Below the pieces are notes generated by a model that saw nothing but the letters and a program-made list of their open reading frames with translations, made no database searches and was not told where the DNA came from. Position numbers and translations under genes: made by a program. From assembly GCA_035447605.1 (NCBI GenBank), contig DAOTHJ010000013.1, positions 1 to 61,347 on the forward strand: a stretch of DNA of 61,347 bases, in the 5' to 3' direction. Every line of letters starts with the position of its first letter. Positions within the stretch are counted from its first letter, which is position 1. This stretch comes from UMGS1668 sp035447605. Lineage in GTDB: Bacteria; Bacillota; Clostridia; Oscillospirales; Ruminococcaceae. Of the stretch, positions 1-8,546 are shown piece after piece.

Positions 1-943
1 GCTCGCCGACGCGGCCGTTGAAGCCGCGCTTGAAGCGGTAGAGCCCGTAGAGATGGTCGTCCTCGTTCTCGGTGTCGCCCGAGATGCCCATAAAGTCGTA
101 GACCGTGCAGCCGGTCTCGACGGCCCAGCGGATCATCTCCCACTGAATCAGGTAGTTGGGCATCACGTTGCGGAAGGCGTTGTCGGAGGCGCCGTAGACA
201 TAGCAGCATTTGCCGCCGTAGTTGGTGGTGATGGTGCCGCAGACGGCCTGCCCCTCATAAAAACCCATGTACAGGCGGATATGCTCGCCGAGCGCATCCA
301 GCATCCGGGCGAAATATTCCTTGGGACGGATGTTGAAGCTGTCGCGTTCGCCGGTAATATCCATGATGCGCATGAATTCGTCGAGATATTCCTTGCCCAC
401 AACCCGGATCTCCACGCCGTGCTTCATCGCGACGCGGATGTTGTAACGGGTCTTCTGCGTCAGATCCATCAGCACCTGATCCTCCGTGCGGCCGCCCAGA
501 TACAGGCGGTAGTTGAACCGCACCTGAATCCCCTCGAAGCCGGTGGGACCGTATCGGCGGACGAAGCCCATCTTCCGCATCGTACCGAGGAATTCCGTAT
601 TGGAGACGAGGACATCCGGATCGCATTTGAACACATGCGCTTTATATTTTTTGGCAAGGATATCCGCGCCGGCGAAGAGGTCGGCGAGGACTCTTTTGTC
701 GTTGAGGTCACAGACCGGGCCGCGCGGCGCATACAGAAAGCTCGTCCCGATGAGCGGAATCTTCTGAATCAGCACCAGCATGCCGCCGACGATCTTCCCG
801 TAGGCGTTCCGGGAGACGACGACTTCGCTCCCCCAGTTGGTTTTGACGTTCGGCCACATGGTGGACTGGGTAAAGCAGCTCTGCGGGGAGTGCGAGCAGA
901 ATTCCTCGTACTCCGGCCATTGCTCTTTTTTGAGGATCTCCAA
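1..943 (-). CDS. FemAB-family peptidoglycan bridge aminoacyltransferase (3' end cut by window)
   Basis: The minus frame is open from a TTG at 943-941 to the window edge, 314 codons without a stop. The protein has the FemAB/MurM layout: an N-terminal acyltransferase half, a stretch containing TQKTRYNIRVAMKHG (typical of the family's substrate-tRNA region), and a C-terminal half with YVYGASDNAFRNVMPNYLIQ and YDFMGISGD. Such enzymes use aminoacyl-tRNA to add amino acids to lipid II cross-bridges at the inner face of the membrane. The TTG start is chosen because a GGAGGG lies 7 nt upstream, overlapping the stop of the Fe-S gene before it, so the two are probably co-transcribed. Which residue it adds cannot be told from sequence. 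Confidence 0.85.
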   Translation of the reverse strand, partial: MEILKKEQWPEYEEFCSHSPQSCFTQSTMWPNVKTNWGSEVVVSRNAYGKIVGGMLVLIQKIPLIGTSFLYAPRGPVCDLNDKRVLADLFAGADILAKKYKAHVFKCDPDVLVSNTEFLGTMRKMGFVRRYGPTGFEGIQVRFNYRLYLGGRTEDQVLMDLTQKTRYNIRVAMKHGVEIRVVGKEYLDEFMRIMDITGERDSFNIRPKEYFARMLDALGEHIRLYMGFYEGQAVCGTITTNYGGKCCYVYGASDNAFRNVMPNYLIQWEMIRWAVETGCTVYDFMGISGDTENEDDHLYGLYRFKRGFNGRVGE

Positions 944-945
944 AT

Positions 946-1746
946 TCAGCCCTCCAGAATTTTATAATTGCGTTCCGGGATTTCCGGCCCTCTCCATCCG
1001 TAGGCGCGGTCGGAGAGATCCGTTCCCGGCGTATAAATCGGTTTTGCGGTCTCCTTGAATTCCTTCCAGCCGGTGCCGTCGGCATGACGGTTCATCGGGC
1101 AGACATCGGCGCAGCGGTCACAGCCCCAAACGAAGCCGACCCTGCGAATCAGGGCCTCCTCCTCCGCGGTGAGCGCACCCTTTTTCTGTGTCATGGCGGA
1201 AACGCACCTCGCCCGGTCAAATCCTTCGGATGAAAGAGCGGCGTTCGGGCAAGCCTCAAGGCACTTGTTGCAGAGGAGGCAGGTGCCCGGATGCGGAACC
1301 GATTTGGGAAACGCATGCGTCGTGACGATCTCGCCGATCGCACAGCGGGTGCCGTATTGATCGCTGATCAACAGGTTGTTGCGCCCGCGGACGCCGAGTC
1401 CCGCCAGCACGGCCGCCCGCACCTCCGCAACCGGGGAGGAATCCACAAAACAGGTGAACCGGTCCTCCGGACAGAGTTCCTTCAGGAGTCCCGCGGCGAT
1501 GTTGAGATGCTTCTGGCCGACAAGGTGATAATCCATGCCGACGCAGTAGCGCGCCACGTTCCTGCCCTCATTCTTCCCGGTATCCCACGGAATCAGACAG
1601 ACGATCACGGATTGGATGCCGTCGAACAGCTCGTTTTTCCGGTATCCGGTGCCGGGAAGCGTCTCCGCATATGCCGCGACACCGTAACAGTCGAAGCCGG
1701 CGGCCCTCATGATCTCCCCAAGCCGGCCGGCAGTCGTCGCAGCCAT
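946..1746 (-). CDS. QueG-like epoxyqueuosine reductase family protein, short form with two 4Fe-4S clusters
   Basis: 266 residues. Two ferredoxin-type cysteine clusters are visible, CLLCNKCLEACP and CDRCADVCP, plus VRGRNNLLISDQYGTR, which matches the QueG core. QueG reduces epoxyqueuosine in tRNA using cobalamin and Fe-S clusters. This protein is clearly shorter than the roughly 380-residue QueG and lacks the C-terminal HEAT-like extension, so it may be a QueG paralogue of unknown substrate. The ATG follows GGAGG, which overlaps the stop of the ComM gene; the downstream FemAB gene starts 2 bp past its stop. A cobalamin-dependent role would fit the B12 genes elsewhere in the window, but that is inference. 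Confidence 0.75.
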   Translation of the reverse strand: MAATTAGRLGEIMRAAGFDCYGVAAYAETLPGTGYRKNELFDGIQSVIVCLIPWDTGKNEGRNVARYCVGMDYHLVGQKHLNIAAGLLKELCPEDRFTCFVDSSPVAEVRAAVLAGLGVRGRNNLLISDQYGTRCAIGEIVTTHAFPKSVPHPGTCLLCNKCLEACPNAALSSEGFDRARCVSAMTQKKGALTAEEEALIRRVGFVWGCDRCADVCPMNRHADGTGWKEFKETAKPIYTPGTDLSDRAYGWRGPEIPERNYKILEG

Positions 1747-1747
1747 T

Positions 1748-3277
1748 TCAATTCCTCCAGTATTTGCGGTCGAGGCTTCTGTATTGCAGGGCCTCGGCGA
1801 TATGTTTTGTATCGATCGTCTCGCTGCCGTCGAGATCCGCGATGGTGCGGGCGACCTTCAGAATCCGGTCGTACCCGCGGGCCGAAAGCCCCATGCGCTC
1901 GAAGGCGCGCATCAGAACGCCCTTTGCGTCCTCGGTCATCACGCAGTATTTCGGCAGCATGGCCGGCGTCAGCATCGAATTGCAGATGATGCCGGTACCC
2001 TTGTAGCGTTTGAGCTGCGCGGCCCGGGCCCGGTTGACCCGCGCGCGGATCTCCGCGGAGGACTCGCCCCGGCCGGAATCGGTGAGATCGGAAAACTCCA
2101 CCGGCATGACCTCGACATGGAGATCGATGCGGTCGAGCAGCGGTCCGGAGACCTTTGCCATGTATCGGGAAATGGCCCCTTCGCTGCAGGTACACTTTTT
2201 GGACGGATGTCCGTAAAAGCCGCAGGGGCAGGGATTCATCGCCGCCACCAGCATGATGGAACAGGGATACGTCAGGCTCCCGGCCGCCCGGGAGATCGTG
2301 ACGGTGCCCTCCTCCAGCGGCTGGCGGAGCACCTCCAGCGCGGAGCGGCTGTACTCCGGCAGCTCGTCCAGAAACAGAACGCCGTTGTGTGCGAGGGAGA
2401 TTTCCCCCGGCCTTGGAACGCTGCCGCCACCGGTTAAGCCCGCCGGAGACACCGTATGATGCGGCGAACGGAACGGCCTCTGCGTCATCAGGGGAATCCC
2501 CTCCGGCAGAGTACCGCAGATCGAATGAATTTTGGTCGTCTCGATGGCCTCGTCGAAGGTCATCTCCGGCAGAATGGAAGGCAGGCGCTTTGCGAGCATG
2601 CTCTTTCCGGAGCCGGGCGGCCCGATCATCAGCACATTGTGAAAGCCGGCGGCCGCGATCTCCAGCGCGCGTTTTGCCTCATACTGGCCTTTGACGTCGG
2701 CAAAATCCGGGCCGAAGCCGGGATTCTCCGGGATCACGAAATCGGAGGCCTTCGCCGGGGCGATCTTTTTGCCGCCCGAGAGATGGGCGATCACCTGCGC
2801 GGCGGTCTTTGCCGGGTAAACCCGGATACCGCCGACGATGGCGCCCTCCGCCGCGTTTTTCTCCGGGATGAAAATGCTCCGGATGCCGAGCTTTCTCGCC
2901 TCGAGCACCATCGGCAGCACGCCGGATACCGGACGGATCTCACCCTCCAGCGAAAGCTCGCCGATAAACGCGCAGGCGGAGCTGTCGATGCCCGTCTGGC
3001 CGCTGGCGATCAGAATGCCGACAAAAATGGGGAGATCATAGAGCGGGCCGGTCTTTTTGACGTCGCCCGGAGCGAGGTTGACGACGATTTTTCCCAGTGG
3101 AAACTCGTAGCCGCTGTTCTTGATCGCGGAGCGCACCCGGTCGCGGGATTCCTTGACGGCGACATCCGGCAGGCCGACGATTTCAAAAGACGGGAACTGC
3201 CCGTCGATATCCACTTCAACGGAAACTTTATATGCGCTGATCCCCAAAAGCCCCATGCTCGCGCAGGCGCAGAACAT
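1748..3277 (-). CDS. comM: YifB/ComM-family Mg-chelatase-like AAA+ ATPase
   Basis: 509 residues from the ATG at 3277. The N-terminal Lon-protease-like fold shows VEVDIDGQFPSFEIVGLPD. The ATPase core has Walker A GPPGSGKS, HHTVSPAGLTGGG, Walker B GVLFLDELPE and AAMNPCPCG followed by a cysteine-rich loop. The C-terminal Mg-chelatase domain ends near the stop. ComM-type helicases promote branch migration during natural transformation in some bacteria; the role in Clostridia is not settled. An in-frame ATG at 3310 would add 11 residues, but it sits almost on the predicted transcription start, and family alignment favours MFCACASMGLLG. The next gene's Shine-Dalgarno overlaps this gene's stop, so the set is an operon. 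Confidence 0.93.
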   Translation of the reverse strand: MFCACASMGLLGISAYKVSVEVDIDGQFPSFEIVGLPDVAVKESRDRVRSAIKNSGYEFPLGKIVVNLAPGDVKKTGPLYDLPIFVGILIASGQTGIDSSACAFIGELSLEGEIRPVSGVLPMVLEARKLGIRSIFIPEKNAAEGAIVGGIRVYPAKTAAQVIAHLSGGKKIAPAKASDFVIPENPGFGPDFADVKGQYEAKRALEIAAAGFHNVLMIGPPGSGKSMLAKRLPSILPEMTFDEAIETTKIHSICGTLPEGIPLMTQRPFRSPHHTVSPAGLTGGGSVPRPGEISLAHNGVLFLDELPEYSRSALEVLRQPLEEGTVTISRAAGSLTYPCSIMLVAAMNPCPCGFYGHPSKKCTCSEGAISRYMAKVSGPLLDRIDLHVEVMPVEFSDLTDSGRGESSAEIRARVNRARAAQLKRYKGTGIICNSMLTPAMLPKYCVMTEDAKGVLMRAFERMGLSARGYDRILKVARTIADLDGSETIDTKHIAEALQYRSLDRKYWRN

Positions 3278-3322
3278 ATTTCCATCGCCGCCTTCCCCAT
3301 GATTCAACATTTAACCAGTTTT

Positions 3323-3352
3323 ATTATATATCAAAATTGGTGCGAATTACAA
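3323..3352 (-). promoter_or_regulatory. Sigma-A promoter for comM operon
   Basis: On the minus strand TATAAT (3328-3323) is preceded by TTGTAA (3352-3347) with an 18-nt spacer. It sits about 45 bp upstream of the chosen comM start. Confidence 0.6.
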
Positions 3353-3570
3353 GGGTCAAAGGAAAGAATGGGAAAACGGCCCGGATCCCGGCGCTTTCTG
3401 CTCCTCAAAAGAAAAAAATTTCTTTGGGCGGCACGAGGTTTGCTTCTTTTCGCCGACGCGGCGACGGCCGGAACGTCATAGAGTGAAGGGGCTCCGACGA
3501 TAAGCGGTTTTGCATCAAAGGCGGGCTCTCTTGAAAAGAGCCGCTTTCCTCGGCGGGAGACCTTGAAACC
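3353..3570. other. Divergent intergenic region between comM and sugar mutase
   Basis: No gene is seen. A bulged hairpin around 3519-3543 (GCGGGCTCT paired with AGAGCCGC) is followed by TTTCCTC and could be a weak structure; otherwise nothing is recognised. Confidence 0.4.
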
Positions 3571-3599
3571 TTGCGTTTCTTATGGCGGAAGACTATAAT
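3571..3599 (+). promoter_or_regulatory. Promoter for phospho-sugar mutase
   Basis: TATAAT at 3594-3599 with TTGCGT at 3571-3576 and a 17-nt spacer. It predicts a transcript start near 3606, which rules out the upstream in-frame ATG at 3582. Confidence 0.55.
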
Positions 3600-3632
3600 A
3601 AATTTATCAAACAACGACCGGAGGGGTTTGCT

Positions 3633-5291
3633 GTGGACGAAAAAAACGAATATCTGCGCTGGCGCAGCGGCACCGATGAAAAGACCGCCGCGGAGCTTGC
3701 CGCCATCGAAAACGACGAGGATGAGATCCGGGAGCGCTTTTACCGGAGGCTGGAATTCGGCACCGCCGGGCTCCGCGGCCTCCTCGAAGCCGGAACCAAC
3801 CGGATGAACGTCTATACCGTGCGGCAGGCGACGCAGGGCTTGGCCGAATACCTGAAGCAGTCCGCGGAGAACCCGTCGGCCGCGGTCGCCTACGACACGC
3901 GCCGCTGCTCCGAGCTTTTTGCGAGGGAGGCCGCCTCCGTGCTCGCCGCGAACGGCATCAAGGTCTGGCTCTATGCCGAACCCGCGCCGACGCCGATGCT
4001 CTCCTTTGCGGTACGGGAACGCTTTTGCAGCGCCGGCATCAACATCACCGCAAGCCACAACCCCGCCGCCTACAACGGCTATAAAGTCTATGGCGCGGAC
4101 GGCTGCCAGATCGGCCCCGAGACCGCGGACGCCGTTTCCCGCCTGATCGCCGAAACCGACGTCCTGACCGGCGCGAAGACCTATGATTTCGATACCGCCG
4201 TGGCGGAGAAAAGAATTCTGCTGCTGCCGGACAGCTTCTGGAGGCGCTATATCGCGCGCGTCATTCAGGAGGGCGTCGACCGGGCGCACCATTCCGACAG
4301 CGACCTCTCCATCGCCTACACGCCGCTCAACGGCACCGGCCGGGAGCCCGTCGTCCGCTGCCTTTCGCTCGCGGGCTTCGGCAACATCTTCCCGGTGGAG
4401 GAGCAGTTTCGCCCGGACGGCGACTTCCCCACCTGCCCGTTCCCGAACCCGGAGCTGCCCGAGGCGCTTGAGCTCGGCATCCGGCTGGCGAAAAAAGAAG
4501 CCTGTGATTTTCTGCTGGCAACCGACCCGGACTGCGACCGCGCGGGCGTCGCGGCAAAGGACGGAGACGGATACCGTATCCTGACCGGCAACGAGGTCGG
4601 CGCCCTGCTGTTGGATTTCATCGCACGGGCGAGAATTGAAAACGGCATCATGCCCGAGCGCCCGGTCGCGGTACGCTCCATCGTCTCCACCCGGCTCGCC
4701 GACGCCGTCGCCGCGCACTACGGCATCGAGATGCGGAAAGTCTTCACCGGCTTCCGCTATGTCGGGCAGGTCATCGCCGAACTCGAAGCCGCCGGAGAGG
4801 CCGGGCGCTATATTTTCGGCTTCGAGGAGAGCTGCGGCTATCTGAGCGGCACCTACGTCCGCGATAAAGACGCCGTCAACGCCTCGCTGCTGATCTGCGA
4901 AGCCGCCTCCTACTGGAAGCGAAACGGCCTCACCCTCGCCGGCGCGATCGACCGGCTGAGGGAAGAGTACGGGTATTATTTCGACAGCCAGTCCAACTTC
5001 TACTGCGAGGGGATCTCCGGCGCGGAGAAGATTCAAAGCGCCCTGCGCGCTTTGCGCAAACAGGCTCCGGCGGCGCTCGCCGGACGCCCGGTGACCGCGG
5101 TCCGGGACTTTTTGCCGGAAGCCGACATGTTGGAACTGACGCTCGGAGAGGATGCCTCCGTAATCATCCGCCCCTCCGGCACCGAGCCGAAGGTCAAGGC
5201 GTATTATTCCGTCCGCGGGAAGAATAGAGCCGACGCCGAAACCGCGGCTACCGCGCTTGTGACCGCCGTGACGGAACTGCTCAATCTATGA
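3633..5291 (+). CDS. Phospho-sugar mutase (phosphoglucomutase/phosphomannomutase family)
   Basis: 552 residues. Alpha-D-phosphohexomutase motifs occur in order: GTAGLRG near the N terminus, the phosphoserine loop TASHNPAAYNGYK, the metal loop DPDCDR, the sugar loop GFRYVGQVI/GFEESCGYL and the phosphate loop RPSGTEPKVKAY. The enzyme would interconvert hexose 1- and 6-phosphates (glucose or mannose) in the cytosol. Length matches the large Firmicute PgcA-type group. The start is the GTG at 3633, six bases after GGAGGGG and downstream of the predicted transcript start; the ATG at 3582 lies upstream of that start. It is monocistronic. It likely supplies sugar phosphates for envelope synthesis, perhaps with the nucleotidyltransferase at 7.3 kb (inference). 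Confidence 0.93.
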   Translation: MDEKNEYLRWRSGTDEKTAAELAAIENDEDEIRERFYRRLEFGTAGLRGLLEAGTNRMNVYTVRQATQGLAEYLKQSAENPSAAVAYDTRRCSELFAREAASVLAANGIKVWLYAEPAPTPMLSFAVRERFCSAGINITASHNPAAYNGYKVYGADGCQIGPETADAVSRLIAETDVLTGAKTYDFDTAVAEKRILLLPDSFWRRYIARVIQEGVDRAHHSDSDLSIAYTPLNGTGREPVVRCLSLAGFGNIFPVEEQFRPDGDFPTCPFPNPELPEALELGIRLAKKEACDFLLATDPDCDRAGVAAKDGDGYRILTGNEVGALLLDFIARARIENGIMPERPVAVRSIVSTRLADAVAAHYGIEMRKVFTGFRYVGQVIAELEAAGEAGRYIFGFEESCGYLSGTYVRDKDAVNASLLICEAASYWKRNGLTLAGAIDRLREEYGYYFDSQSNFYCEGISGAEKIQSALRALRKQAPAALAGRPVTAVRDFLPEADMLELTLGEDASVIIRPSGTEPKVKAYYSVRGKNRADAETAATALVTAVTELLNL

Positions 5292-5457
5292 AGTTCCGGC
5301 GGGCCCGCCTGTAAAATTCCGGTGAAACCGCCTGCCTCGCGGGGGATTCCCGCGGAGCCGTCCGGCCTGCCGGAGACTCCGGCAAAACCGCCCGGTTCTC
5401 GGCCTTTTTTGGCAAAGAGAACCGTCCTTGCTTCCTTCAATTTTCCGAAAAAAAGGA

Positions 5458-5486
5458 TTGCATTTCCGGCATGTTTGTGTTAGAAT
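5458..5486 (+). promoter_or_regulatory. Promoter for rpmE
   Basis: TTGCAT (5458-5463), 17-nt spacer, TAGAAT (5481-5486); predicted start about 60 nt before the rpmE ATG. Confidence 0.65.
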
Positions 5487-5552
5487 ACGCTTACTGGTGT
5501 AAAAAAACGGGTTTATTTAAGATATAAGCTCTGTAAGAAAGAGGTGACATAC

Positions 5553-5753
5553 ATGAAGAAGGGTATTCATCCGGATTATGGTCCGACCACCATCACCTGC
5601 GCATGCGGCGAGGTCTGGCAGATCTGCTCCACCAAAAAAGACATCCACGTAGAAATCTGCTCCAAATGCCATCCGTTCTACACAGGGCGTCAGAAGCTTA
5701 TTGATACCGGCGGCCGTGTCGACCGTTTCAAAAAGCGTTTTGGTATGGAATAA
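5553..5753 (+). CDS. rpmE: 50S ribosomal protein L31, zinc-binding type
   Basis: 66 residues starting MKKGIHPDYGPT and carrying the CxC ... CxxC zinc pattern (CACGE, CSKC), so this is the zinc-containing (C+) L31 of the large ribosomal subunit. The ATG at 5553 follows GAGGTGA by 5 nt; an upstream in-frame codon at 5544 lies inside the Shine-Dalgarno and is rejected. It has its own promoter and a strong terminator, so it is a single-gene unit. Confidence 0.97.
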   Translation: MKKGIHPDYGPTTITCACGEVWQICSTKKDIHVEICSKCHPFYTGRQKLIDTGGRVDRFKKRFGME

Positions 5754-5761
5754 TCCAAACG

Positions 5762-5789
5762 AAAGCCCGGTTTTGCCGGGCTTTTTTTC
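5762..5789 (+). terminator. Terminator after rpmE
   Basis: AAAGCCCGG-TTTTG-CCGGGCTTT stem-loop running into a T7 tract. Confidence 0.9.
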
Positions 5790-5822
5790 TTAAGATTCGG
5801 GATTCGGAAGGGAGGCGTCCGC

Positions 5823-6452
5823 ATGCCCGCATACAAAACCGCAGCAAAAAACGGCGAGGCGGAGTTCACCGAGAAAAAATCCCGCTTCATCGGGCATCTG
5901 GCGCCGGTCTCCTCCGAGGAGGAGGCGCTTGCCTTTCTGGAGAAAATCCGCGCGGAGAACCGCACCGCAAGCCACAATATCTTTGCCTACCGTCTCCGGG
6001 AGCAGAACCTTGAGCGCGCCTCCGACGACGGCGAGCCGCAGGGCACGGCCGGCGTACCGGTATTGAAGGTGCTCCAAGGGAAGGAGCTTGTCGATTGCTG
6101 CTGCGTCGTGACGCGGTATTTCGGCGGTACGCTGCTCGGCACCGGCGGACTCGCGAGGGCCTACACGCAGGCAGCCGTCCTCGCATGCGAAGCCTCCGGC
6201 ATTCTCACGATGGCCGAGATGCTTGACCTTGAGCTGGAGACGGATTACCCCGGCTACGGCAGGCTGGAGCATTATGCGGCGGAAAAGGGCATCCGGGTGC
6301 TCGGCGCGGAGTTCGGCGCTTCGGTCACATTCAGGCTGCGCATCCTACCGGTGGATCTTCTCCCGTTTGAGCACGATATTGCGGAGCTGACGAACGGCGC
6401 CGTCAAGCCCGTGATCATAGGAAAGGGCTGGCACGCCGCGGAAGCTGAATAA
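5823..6452 (+). CDS. YigZ/IMPACT-family protein
   Basis: 209 residues. The IMPACT N-terminal domain is clear: KKSRFIGHLAPV, ASHNIFAYRLRE, DDGEPQGTAGVPVL and VVTRYFGGTLLGTGGLARAY. The C-terminal half matches the DUF1949-type domain of bacterial YigZ. These small cytosolic proteins have a ferredoxin-like fold and are linked to translation and stress by their eukaryotic relatives; the bacterial reaction is not established. The ATG follows GGGAGGCGTCCGC. It begins just after the rpmE terminator and has no obvious strong promoter of its own. Confidence 0.9.
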   Translation: MPAYKTAAKNGEAEFTEKKSRFIGHLAPVSSEEEALAFLEKIRAENRTASHNIFAYRLREQNLERASDDGEPQGTAGVPVLKVLQGKELVDCCCVVTRYFGGTLLGTGGLARAYTQAAVLACEASGILTMAEMLDLELETDYPGYGRLEHYAAEKGIRVLGAEFGASVTFRLRILPVDLLPFEHDIAELTNGAVKPVIIGKGWHAAEAE

Positions 6453-6455
6453 AGA

Positions 6456-6484
6456 GCCGCACAGGCGGAAAATTCCCGTGCGGC
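6456..6484 (+). other. Stem-loop after yigZ
   Basis: GCCGCAC (6456-6462) pairs with GTGCGGC (6478-6484). No T tract follows, so this is at best a rho-independent-like or stabilising structure. The rest of 6485-6719 holds nothing recognised. Confidence 0.35.
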
Positions 6485-6719
6485 AGGAAAGTCCTTGGCC
6501 CCCCAATATGCTTCGCGCTGGAGAGAAACAGGTGTTTTTCACGGCAAGGAACCCGGGAAATGGCCGGAAAGCGTTTTTTTCGCTTTGGAACGGCCAATCC
6601 CAAGCCGGGTGGGCTTTTCAGGGCTTCCTCGGCGGCAGCTTCGCAGGACGTCCGGAAAAGCGGCCTCCGAATTGCGGCCGGAGGCAGAAAATCGGTAGAA
6701 CCGGAAAAGAGGAATCGTT

Positions 6720-7112
6720 ATGACTTTGGAAGAAGCGGTCGCGCGGTACGGAAACGATCAGTTCGCGACAAAGGCGCTCGGCGCGGTGATTGATGAGGTC
6801 GGGGACGGCTATGCGAAATGCTCGCTGGAACTCCGGGAGATTCACAGGAACTCCGTCGGCAACGTGATGGGCGGCGTTCCGGCCGTGCTGGCGGACTTTT
6901 GCTTTGCGGTCGCTTCCGACGCGGAAGTCAGTCGCATCGTCACCCTCAACTGCAGCCTGACCTATCTCGGCATGGCCAAGGACGGCCGTCTGGTCGCCGA
7001 AGGACGCCGGATCAAGGACGGCCGCAGTACCTGCTGCTATACGGTGGACATCACGGACGGCATCGGAACGCAGGTGGCGATCGCCAATATCACCGGATTC
7101 CGGATGGGCTGA
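6720..7112 (+). CDS. PaaI-family hotdog-fold thioesterase
   Basis: 130 residues, typical length for a single hotdog domain. The core HRNSVGNVMGGVPAVLADFCFA corresponds to the PaaI HNxxGxxHGGxxxxLAD active-site helix, with the usual H-G-G replaced by M-G-G. Later strands VTLNCSLTYLGMAKDGRLVAEGRRI fit the family. It would hydrolyse small acyl-CoA or aryl-CoA thioesters in the cytosol; the substrate is unknown. Just upstream AGAGGAATCGTT precedes the ATG. No partner gene is apparent. Confidence 0.8.
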   Translation: MTLEEAVARYGNDQFATKALGAVIDEVGDGYAKCSLELREIHRNSVGNVMGGVPAVLADFCFAVASDAEVSRIVTLNCSLTYLGMAKDGRLVAEGRRIKDGRSTCCYTVDITDGIGTQVAIANITGFRMG

Positions 7113-7135
7113 ACCGCCGAAAAAGAATCTTTTAT

Positions 7136-7170
7136 GGCCGCCTTGTCGAAGAAGAGCGGCTTTTTCTTTT
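7136..7170 (+). terminator. Probable terminator after thioesterase gene
   Basis: A short GCCGC/GCGGC stem (7137-7141 with 7156-7160) followed by TTTTTCTTTT. The stem is weak, so the call is moderate. Confidence 0.5.
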
Positions 7171-7201
7171 GCCCCGATATCTCCCTCAAACCCGGATTTC
7201 G

Positions 7202-7230
7202 TTGACGAAACGGGTTTTTCTATTTATAAT
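7202..7230 (+). promoter_or_regulatory. Promoter for nucleotidyltransferase
   Basis: TTGACG (7202-7207), 17-nt spacer, TATAAT (7225-7230). The predicted leader of about 75 nt contains a small GCGCG-TGA-CGCGC hairpin near 7273-7285. Confidence 0.75.
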
Positions 7231-7313
7231 AAGATATATAAACGTTCATATTTTTGCCATAGAATAAAAAAAGCGCGTGACGCGCATCCTATTATTTTTA
7301 AGGACGGAACAAC

Positions 7314-8219
7314 ATGAAACCTACATTACTGATTATGGCGGCCGGCATCGGCAGCAGATACGGCGGCGCGAAACAGATCGTACCGGTCGGCCCCTCCGGG
7401 GAAAGAATCATCGATTACACCATGTACGATGCCTATCGGGCCGGCTTTGGAAAAGTGATCTTTCTGATTAACCATGCACTGGAGAAAGATTTTATTGAGG
7501 TCGTCGGCGAACCGGTCTCTCATTATATGGATGTGGACTACGCCTTTCAGGAGATTCCTGAGAAATATGCCGCGCTCGGCCGCAAAAAGCCGCTCGGCAC
7601 CGCCGAAGCCGTGCTGCTCTGCCGGGATCTGATCGGCGGGCCGTTCGCCGTGGTCAACTCCGACGATTATTACGGCGCCGGTGCCTTCCGGACGATTCTG
7701 CCCGCGCTGGAAGCCATGGAGCACTCCTCGGACGAATATGCCATGCTCGGCTACCGCATCGAAAATACGCTGACGGAGCACGGTAAGGTCGCCCGCGGAA
7801 TCTGCCGCGTCGAGGAGGGGTTTTTGCAGGAGATCACCGAGCGCACCCATATCGAGAAGCGCGGCGCCTGCGCGGAATTTACGGAGGACGAAGGCGGTTC
7901 CTGGACGGCGGTCCCGGCCGGAACACCCGTCTCGATGAATTTCTGGGGCTTCACCCCCGATATTTTCGACCGTCTTGCGGAGGCCATGGATGATTTCGAG
8001 GCCGGCGAGCTCCAAGAGGACGCGATGAAAGAGGAGTGCTACCTGCCCAACGTGGTCGGCGCGCTGCTCCGGGCAGGACAAGCCGACGTCCGCTGCGTGG
8101 AATCTCCGGACCGCTGGTTTGGCGTCACCTACCGCGAGGACACCCCGACGGTTATCAACGCCCTGAAAGATCTGACCGGAAGCGGCGTCTACCCCACCCC
8201 GCTTTGGGATCGGGGATAA
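7314..8219 (+). CDS. NTP-transferase family sugar-phosphate nucleotidyltransferase
   Basis: 301 residues. The N-terminal signature LIMAAGIGSRYGGAKQIVPVG is the Rossmann-like nucleotide loop of NTP_transferase enzymes. Downstream NSDDYYG supplies the metal-binding aspartates and LGTAEAVLLCRD fits the uridylyl/guanylyl-transferase core. It would couple a sugar 1-phosphate to an NTP, giving an NDP-sugar for envelope or polysaccharide synthesis. There is no left-handed beta-helix extension, so a GlmU-type bifunctional enzyme is excluded. AAGGA lies 9 nt before the ATG. The actual sugar and nucleotide cannot be read from sequence. Confidence 0.82.
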   Translation: MKPTLLIMAAGIGSRYGGAKQIVPVGPSGERIIDYTMYDAYRAGFGKVIFLINHALEKDFIEVVGEPVSHYMDVDYAFQEIPEKYAALGRKKPLGTAEAVLLCRDLIGGPFAVVNSDDYYGAGAFRTILPALEAMEHSSDEYAMLGYRIENTLTEHGKVARGICRVEEGFLQEITERTHIEKRGACAEFTEDEGGSWTAVPAGTPVSMNFWGFTPDIFDRLAEAMDDFEAGELQEDAMKEECYLPNVVGALLRAGQADVRCVESPDRWFGVTYREDTPTVINALKDLTGSGVYPTPLWDRG

Positions 8220-8255
8220 ATTTCTCCGGCAGCTTTAGTCTGCAAAATAATTTTT

Positions 8256-8308
8256 GGCGGCGCAGGAACGATTTCGTATCGGATCCGGCGCCGCCTTTTT
8301 CTTTTTTT
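8256..8308 (+). terminator. Terminator after nucleotidyltransferase
   Basis: GGCGGCGC (8256-8263) pairs with GCGCCGCC (8288-8295), followed by TTTTTCTTTTTTT. Confidence 0.85.
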
Positions 8309-8419
8309 AAGCGCCGCGGCGGGCCCGGAAATCCCGATTCTTGGGCACATCCCGATCCCAGAAAAAATTTCGTAAATGATAGACAACCGGTCCTCCGGAA
8401 TTTTGGTCAATACTCCGCT

Positions 8420-8449
8420 TTGACAAAGCACACCGCCTTCCCGTATAAT
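8420..8449 (+). promoter_or_regulatory. Consensus promoter for the DUF1538/P-II operon
   Basis: TTGACA (8420-8425) and TATAAT (8444-8449) with an 18-nt spacer, both perfect hexamers. The predicted leader is about 90 nt and AT-rich. Nothing else is recognised in the 327-bp gap 8220-8546 besides this and the terminator before it. Confidence 0.85.
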
Positions 8450-8546
8450 AAAGATAGGGATTATAATTATACATATTTTAAATAGGAAATTCATTTTCTG
8501 TATGTCCCTTATATGCCGAATCTACTCTGAAAGGCGGAATGCCACC

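Noticed and set aside
3405..5036. A 543-codon minus-strand open frame opposite the sugar mutase
   Set aside because: No motifs or ribosome site, while the plus frame has every phosphohexomutase loop.
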